DNA of 64,000 nucleotides from G963662265 sp963668545 (GTDB taxonomy: Bacteria > Spirochaetota > Spirochaetia > CADAEX01), in contig OY764868.1 of the NCBI GenBank assembly GCA_963668545.1, positions 434,001-498,000 on the forward strand, written 5' to 3'. Positions 60,083-64,000 of this stretch are shown here, piece after piece. Position 1 is the stretch's first letter. Every line of letters starts with the position of its first letter. Under the pieces are notes generated by a model. The model was given only the letters and a program-made list of their open reading frames with translations, searched no databases and was not told the DNA's origin. The position numbers were made by a program, and so were the translations under genes.

Positions 60083-60112
60083 TTCACTTCTCCCTCTGAG
60101 AGGGGAAGTGAA
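60083..60112 (-). promoter_or_regulatory. Intercistronic stem-loop between dctP and dctQ
   Basis: TTCACTTC(T)CCCTC pairs with GAGGGGAAGTGAA: 13 bp with one bulged base and a 3-nt loop. No T-run follows on the minus strand, so it is not a classical terminator; such hairpins after a binding-protein gene usually protect its mRNA and keep DctP in excess over the permeases. Confidence 0.65.
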
Positions 60113-60131
60113 ACCATGTGAATATCAGCTC

Positions 60132-61163
60132 TTAATTAGCTGCTTTTATCTTATCCAGCTCTGTCAGGATCCTGTCATAGATACCGGGGGTCCACTGGGG
60201 GAATTTTGTATAAACAGGGGCTGCCGCCTTGAGAAAAGCCGCACTGTCCACTTTATTGAAATTAACCCCTTCAGCTTTAAGTAGATCAACAAATTCGCCT
60301 TCTGCCTTGAGAGTTTCCTTCAGGTTGTCTTCTTTTCCCATTTGAAAAGCTTCTGTAAGGATTGTTCTTTCCTCTTCTGTCAGCTTGTCCCACAGTTTTG
60401 TGGAAATAGTAACAGCTGAAACACCAAGCAGGTGGTTAGTAAGTGAGTATTCTTTTACATTTTCATACTGCTGTGTTCCGTAGTAAGTCATGATTGAACC
60501 TTCAACTCCGTCAATAACACCCTGCTGTAAAGCTGCATATGTATCAGGATATGGCATGGCAACAGGATTTCCCCCCATAGCTTCGATAGTATATGTATAG
60601 AGCTGGCTGGTGGGAACCCGGATATTCAGTCCGTCCATATCTGAAGGTGTAAGAATAGGTTTGTTGGTCATCATGCTTCTGAAACCGAAAACCCAGTCAA
60701 GAGACATTACTTTGACACCATGTTCTTCTTCGATTTTCCTGTTCAGTTCTTTAACAAGATCTGTCTGAGTCATTGCAAAATATTCATCAAAAGAGCTGTA
60801 AAGGAACGGGCCTGTAACTGCATTATAATCAGGAACATAATCACCGAGGAAGTTTACTCCATCAACAAGAATCCAGTCAGAACCGGCTACAACCTGTTCC
60901 ATACCGTCTTTCCCGATAGGTAAAACACCACCTGTAAAAAGCTGAAGTTCCAGAGATCCTCCGCTCCTTTCATTTACCTGTGCTACAACTTTCTTGAGTG
61001 AAATTGCAGTCTGTTCATCATCAACGAATTTTGTACTTACATTGATAACCCTTTTTTCAACTTTTGCTTCACCTTTTTCGCTTGATCCTCCTGCGAAAAC
61101 TGCTGATGCTGAGAATATCAGCAGAACACAGAGAACAAGAACACCTGATAATCTTTTTTTCAT
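60132..61163 (-). CDS. dctP: TRAP transporter substrate-binding protein (DctP)
   Basis: 343 residues from the ATG at 61163 (AGGAGG before it; eleven upstream codons ignored). Signal peptide ending VFAGGSSEK, possibly lipidation-free. DctP family: VAQVNERSGGSLELQLFTGG, the carboxylate-binding Arg in GLNIRVPTS, and MPYPDTYAALQQGVIDGVEG. Binds the organic acid in the periplasm and hands it to DctQM. First gene of the TRAP operon; upstream lies an inverted repeat and the divergent eda-kdgK operon. Confidence 0.93.
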   Translation of the reverse strand: MKKRLSGVLVLCVLLIFSASAVFAGGSSEKGEAKVEKRVINVSTKFVDDEQTAISLKKVVAQVNERSGGSLELQLFTGGVLPIGKDGMEQVVAGSDWILVDGVNFLGDYVPDYNAVTGPFLYSSFDEYFAMTQTDLVKELNRKIEEEHGVKVMSLDWVFGFRSMMTNKPILTPSDMDGLNIRVPTSQLYTYTIEAMGGNPVAMPYPDTYAALQQGVIDGVEGSIMTYYGTQQYENVKEYSLTNHLLGVSAVTISTKLWDKLTEEERTILTEAFQMGKEDNLKETLKAEGEFVDLLKAEGVNFNKVDSAAFLKAAAPVYTKFPQWTPGIYDRILTELDKIKAAN

Positions 61164-61199
61164 ATTTTCCTCCTGATAAATAAAATATTTACTCATACC

Positions 61200-61215
61200 T
61201 TCACCGCCCGGTGAA
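61200..61215. promoter_or_regulatory. Palindrome upstream of dctP
   Basis: TTCACCG / CGGTGAA, perfect 7-bp arms two bases apart, 37 bp before the dctP start. Candidate operator in the ~390 bp divergent region 61164-61552; a TTGACA at 61221 is nearby without a well-placed -10. No gene is seen in the rest of this region. Confidence 0.45.
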
Positions 61216-61552
61216 AGAATTTGACAAATAAACTATATATTCTGAAAAGGGCAGAACAAACTGAATATACTGTTATTTAGTCTAAAATTATGAACTGGGA
61301 AGTAAACGGGACGTTTTTATATGTAATTAGTGAACATAAAAGAATTCCTGGTATCTGTATTTTTGCAATCTTAACTTGGCTTATCTATATAAGTTTTTTC
61401 CTGTTATTATTTATTTCAGGTTTGAATAGTGATATAATCTGAAGGAAAGAATCAAAGAGATAAACACCGCGGTCCAGAAAACAGCAATGAAGATATCAAA
61501 TGAGATGGGTTACCGATAATTCAATAAACAAAAAATACGGGGTAAGGCGGAA

Positions 61553-62170
61553 ATGCTTGAAATTATTAAAAATAACAGGATAGTGCCTGTTGTAAAAATT
61601 GAAAAATCTGAAAAAGCACTGCTTCTTGCTGAAGCTGTAAAATCCGGAGGACTGAATGTTATTGAAATAACTTTCAGAACTGAAGCAGCAGAGGATGCAA
61701 TAAAAAGCATCAAAAAAAATGTATCTGATATGATAGTCGGTGCTGGAACAGTTTTAACAATTGAAAATCTTGATAAAGCAGTTAATGCAGGAGCTGATTT
61801 TATTGTAGCTCCCGGTTTTAATCCTTTGATAGTTGATGAATGTCTGAAAAGAAAAATTCCTGTATTTCCCGGGGTAATGACCCCTACGGAAGTGGAAGCT
61901 GCAATGGCAAAAGGGCTTAAAACACTTAAGTTTTTTCCTGCAGCAGTAGCTGGGGGACCTGCAATGCTGAAGTCATTGTCAGCTGTTTATAATGTTGATT
62001 TCATGCCGACAGGGGGAATCGGGATTAAAAACATGATGGACTATCTTTCTTTAACCAATGTTGCCTGTGTAGGGGGGAGCTGGATGGTAAAGGCTGATCT
62101 GATAAATAACAATCAGTTTGAAGAGATAACCCGGCTTACGGAAGAAGCGGTAAGACTTTCAAGGGGGTAA
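61553..62170 (+). CDS. eda: KDPG/KHG aldolase
   Basis: 205 residues, typical. Splits 2-keto-3-deoxy-6-phosphogluconate into pyruvate and glyceraldehyde 3-phosphate (Entner-Doudoroff and hexuronate routes). Schiff-base Lys126 in LKFFPA and acid/base Glu38 in NVIEITFRT are present, with GAGTVL, APGFN and PGVMTPTE in between and MPTGGI near the end. AAGGCGGAA precedes the ATG. First gene of the eda-kdgK operon, divergent from the TRAP operon, giving an uptake-plus-breakdown unit for a sugar acid. Confidence 0.95.
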   Translation: MLEIIKNNRIVPVVKIEKSEKALLLAEAVKSGGLNVIEITFRTEAAEDAIKSIKKNVSDMIVGAGTVLTIENLDKAVNAGADFIVAPGFNPLIVDECLKRKIPVFPGVMTPTEVEAAMAKGLKTLKFFPAAVAGGPAMLKSLSAVYNVDFMPTGGIGIKNMMDYLSLTNVACVGGSWMVKADLINNNQFEEITRLTEEAVRLSRG

Positions 62171-62174
62171 TAAA

Positions 62175-63203
62175 GTGGCAGATTACTACACATTCGGAGA
62201 GGTGATGCTGAGGCTTAAATCGCCCGGGCATGAAAGATTTTTTCAGTCCCCTGTTCTTGAATCGACCTTCGGGGGGGGGGAAGCCAATGTTGCTGTTGGA
62301 CTTTCAAGGCTTGGACTAAAAAGCGCTTTTATTTCAGCAATACCGTCAAACATGATAGGGGATGCCTGCCTTCAGGAGATAAGAAAGCATGGAGTTGACA
62401 CCTCCTGTGTGCTGAGGCAGGGAAACAGGCTGGGAATATACTTTCTTGAAGCAGGAGCAAACCAGAGACCTTCTGTTGTTGTTTATGACAGAGCACACTC
62501 TTCAATCTATGAAGCGGAAGCAGGAGATTATGATTTCGCTGAATATTTTAAAGGGGGAAAGTGGTTTCATATATCAGGTATAACACCTGCTATCTCTGAA
62601 AACAGTGCTGAAGCATCCATAAAGGCTGTAAAGGCTGCAAAAGAGGCGGGATTAACTGTTTCCTGCGATCTTAATTTCAGGGGAAAGCTCTGGAAATACG
62701 GAAAGAAAGCTCCTGAAGTTATGAGAGAGCTTGTAAAATATGTTGATGTTGCAATAGGAAATGAAGAGGACTGCCAGAAATCGCTTGGAATAAATCTTGA
62801 TGTGGATGTTGAATCAGGAGAAGTCAGTGCTGAAAAATACAGGATACTGACTGACAGGGTTCTGAATGAATTTCCGAACCTTTCGAAAATAGCCATAACA
62901 CTGCGCGAAAGTTTTTCGGCAGACCATAACGGCTGGTCAGCTGTTATCAATAACAGAAAAGATTTTATCCTCTCCCAGCATTATGATATAAAAGATATAA
63001 CAGACAGGGTGGGAGGGGGCGATTCCTTTGCCGCAGGGCTTATCTATGGCCTTTCAACTCTTGAAAATGATGAAAAAGCACTGAAATTTGCTGTGGCTGC
63101 CTCATGCCTCAAGCACAGTATAAAAGGGGATCTTCCGTTAATAACCCTGAATGAGGTTAATAATCTTCTTGAAAAGGGCGGATCAGGCCGGGTACAGCGA
63201 TAG
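62175..63203 (+). CDS. kdgK: 2-keto-3-deoxygluconate kinase (PfkB family)
   Basis: 342 residues from a GTG with AGGGGG overlapping the eda stop. Phosphorylates KDG to KDPG, the substrate of the aldolase just upstream. PfkB signatures: FGGGEANVAVGLSRLG near residue 35 and the C-terminal DRVGGGDSFAAG with catalytic Asp near residue 283. Spacing to eda is four bases. The first signature is encoded by a run of ten G's (62271-62280), a possible slippage site that would truncate the enzyme. Confidence 0.92.
   Translation: MADYYTFGEVMLRLKSPGHERFFQSPVLESTFGGGEANVAVGLSRLGLKSAFISAIPSNMIGDACLQEIRKHGVDTSCVLRQGNRLGIYFLEAGANQRPSVVVYDRAHSSIYEAEAGDYDFAEYFKGGKWFHISGITPAISENSAEASIKAVKAAKEAGLTVSCDLNFRGKLWKYGKKAPEVMRELVKYVDVAIGNEEDCQKSLGINLDVDVESGEVSAEKYRILTDRVLNEFPNLSKIAITLRESFSADHNGWSAVINNRKDFILSQHYDIKDITDRVGGGDSFAAGLIYGLSTLENDEKALKFAVAASCLKHSIKGDLPLITLNEVNNLLEKGGSGRVQR
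62271..62280 (+). repeat. Run of ten G's inside kdgK
   Basis: Ten consecutive G's encode the Gly-Gly-Gly of the PfkB substrate-binding motif. At this length the frame is open; gain or loss of one base would cause an early stop. Confidence 0.85.
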
Positions 63204-63269
63204 GCAGAAATCCCTTATATCAGAGTATTTTTACTGATTCAATGACCTCAGGTAAAAGCAGGCAGGATA

Positions 63270-64000
63270 TTGAAAACTATAATTGATTATCTGAGACGGT
63301 ACTGGGTTTTTGCCCTTTCAGCCCCCTTCTTAATGCTGCTGGAGGTTTTTATGGACCTCCTTCTCCCTGCAATTATGGCGGAAATTGTAGACACCGGTAT
63401 TGCAAACCGGGACCTGCAGCTTGTTTTTTCACTTGGGATCCGTATGATCATAGTAACACTTCTGGCACTGGCAGGCGGTGCCGGCTGTGCTGTGATGTCA
63501 AGCTATGCATCAACCGGACTTGGGGCTGATTTAAGACAGGATCTTTTTGCAAAAGTTCAGAGCCTTTCAAATAAAAACCTTGATGAACTTGAAACAGGGA
63601 AACTGATTATCAGGCTTACAAATGATGTTTCCCAGATAGAAGAAGTTTCCAGAATGCTTCTGCGGGTAATGGTAAGGGCCCCTCTTCAGGTTATTGGAAG
63701 CCTTTGTATGGCTGTAATTATAAGCCGCAGGCTTTCTCTTATTTTTGCAGTTTCCATTCCTGTGCTTCTTATCATTATTATTATCATAATAAAAAAGGCT
63801 TATCCCCTTTTTCATAAAGTTCAGTCACGGCTTGACAGGCTGAATACCCGGCTTCAGGAGAATCTGGCCGGAAAACGGCTGGTCAGGGCATTTGTGAGAG
63901 AAGAATATGAAGAAGAAAAATTCAGACAAGCCAATACAGATCTGGCAGATGCCACCATCAATGCTTCCCGTACTGTATCCTTTATGACCCCGTCGATGCA
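63270..64000 (+). CDS. ABC exporter, membrane domain (gene runs off the right edge)
   Basis: 243 codons are visible from a TTG at 63270 (AGGA close upstream; no better start in frame). Type-I ABC exporter membrane domain: LLEVFMDLLLPAIMAEIVDTGI at the start, a SYASTGLGADLRQDLFAKVQ loop and QENLAGKRLVRAFVREEYE, both coupling-helix/family signatures, with hydrophobic helices between. The nucleotide-binding domain is outside the window. Likely one half of a heterodimeric MsbA/MdlB-like transporter; substrate unknown. A 66-bp gap separates it from kdgK. Confidence 0.88.
   Translation, partial: MKTIIDYLRRYWVFALSAPFLMLLEVFMDLLLPAIMAEIVDTGIANRDLQLVFSLGIRMIIVTLLALAGGAGCAVMSSYASTGLGADLRQDLFAKVQSLSNKNLDELETGKLIIRLTNDVSQIEEVSRMLLRVMVRAPLQVIGSLCMAVIISRRLSLIFAVSIPVLLIIIIIIIKKAYPLFHKVQSRLDRLNTRLQENLAGKRLVRAFVREEYEEEKFRQANTDLADATINASRTVSFMTPSM

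Noticed and set aside
61436..61521. Open stretch reading ..VQKTAMKISNEMGYR before eda, slightly like the end of a LacI-type DNA-binding domain
   Set aside because: Too short, no start with a ribosome-binding site, and the resemblance is to a low-complexity helical pattern; treated as leader DNA.
1..64000. CRISPR arrays, rRNA operons, intact tRNA genes or known riboswitch cores
   Set aside because: Looked for regularly spaced repeats and for clover-leaf or conserved aptamer patterns on both strands; only the partial tRNA-Pro at 24490-24536 was found.

Overview
The window is AT-rich, densely coded DNA from a diderm bacterium, most likely a spirochaete of the Spirochaeta/Treponema type. The evidence is many lipoproteins, two TolC/RND-type envelope genes sets, several c-di-GMP and chemotaxis signalling proteins, TRAP and Entner-Doudoroff sugar-acid genes, and a very long coiled-coil surface-type protein resembling large spirochaetal proteins. 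No rRNA gene is present, so this placement is inference.

Layout. 1-1.03 kb: end of a nickel-pincer cofactor operon (larE, larB). 1.08-11.4 kb: signalling block with two diguanylate cyclases, a LuxR regulator, an Rnk-like protein, a periplasmic binding protein, a soluble FIST-MCP chemoreceptor, a papain-like peptidase and a SIMPL lipoprotein. 11.7-16.3 kb: PAP2 phosphatase, OmpR/histidine kinase pair, then a metallophosphoesterase lipoprotein and a beta-barrel protein behind a three-repeat operator. 16.3-21.0 kb: housekeeping genes (SulP transporter, ndk, VOC, HAD, SGNH hydrolase).

21.4-31 kb is a plasticity zone: an intact higBA module with a textbook promoter/operator, a second toxin-antitoxin pair whose toxin has an in-frame stop, remnants of at least two IS types, a three-copy ~75-80 bp repeat, a 3' fragment of tRNA-Pro(GGG) with its terminator, and a GC-rich attC-like hairpin.

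24.5-40.4 kb, all on the minus strand, is the most interesting part: a 2832-residue secreted coiled-coil protein with a C-terminal module, followed by cassettes that repeat that module (nearly identical over ~290 residues in one) but end in unrelated C-terminal domains, each paired with a small secreted protein or lipoprotein (one with ankyrin repeats). This is the layout of a polymorphic toxin/immunity locus with silent donor cassettes. Divergent from it (40.5-53.3 kb, plus strand) is an eight-gene overlapping operon: TPR lipoprotein, small lipoprotein, TolC-like protein, lipoprotein adaptor, two Ig-like lipoproteins and two RND permeases.

53.4-54.1 kb: vapBC. 54.3-61.2 kb: a minus-strand TRAP transporter (dctP-Q-M) followed by a binding protein/YesM-type kinase/YesN-type regulator trio, and divergently (61.5-63.2 kb) KDPG aldolase and KDG kinase. 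Together these look like uptake, sensing and catabolism of a sugar acid such as a hexuronate. The window ends inside an ABC exporter gene. All coordinates, motifs and repeats were read by eye; family assignments come from recognised motifs, not from database searches.
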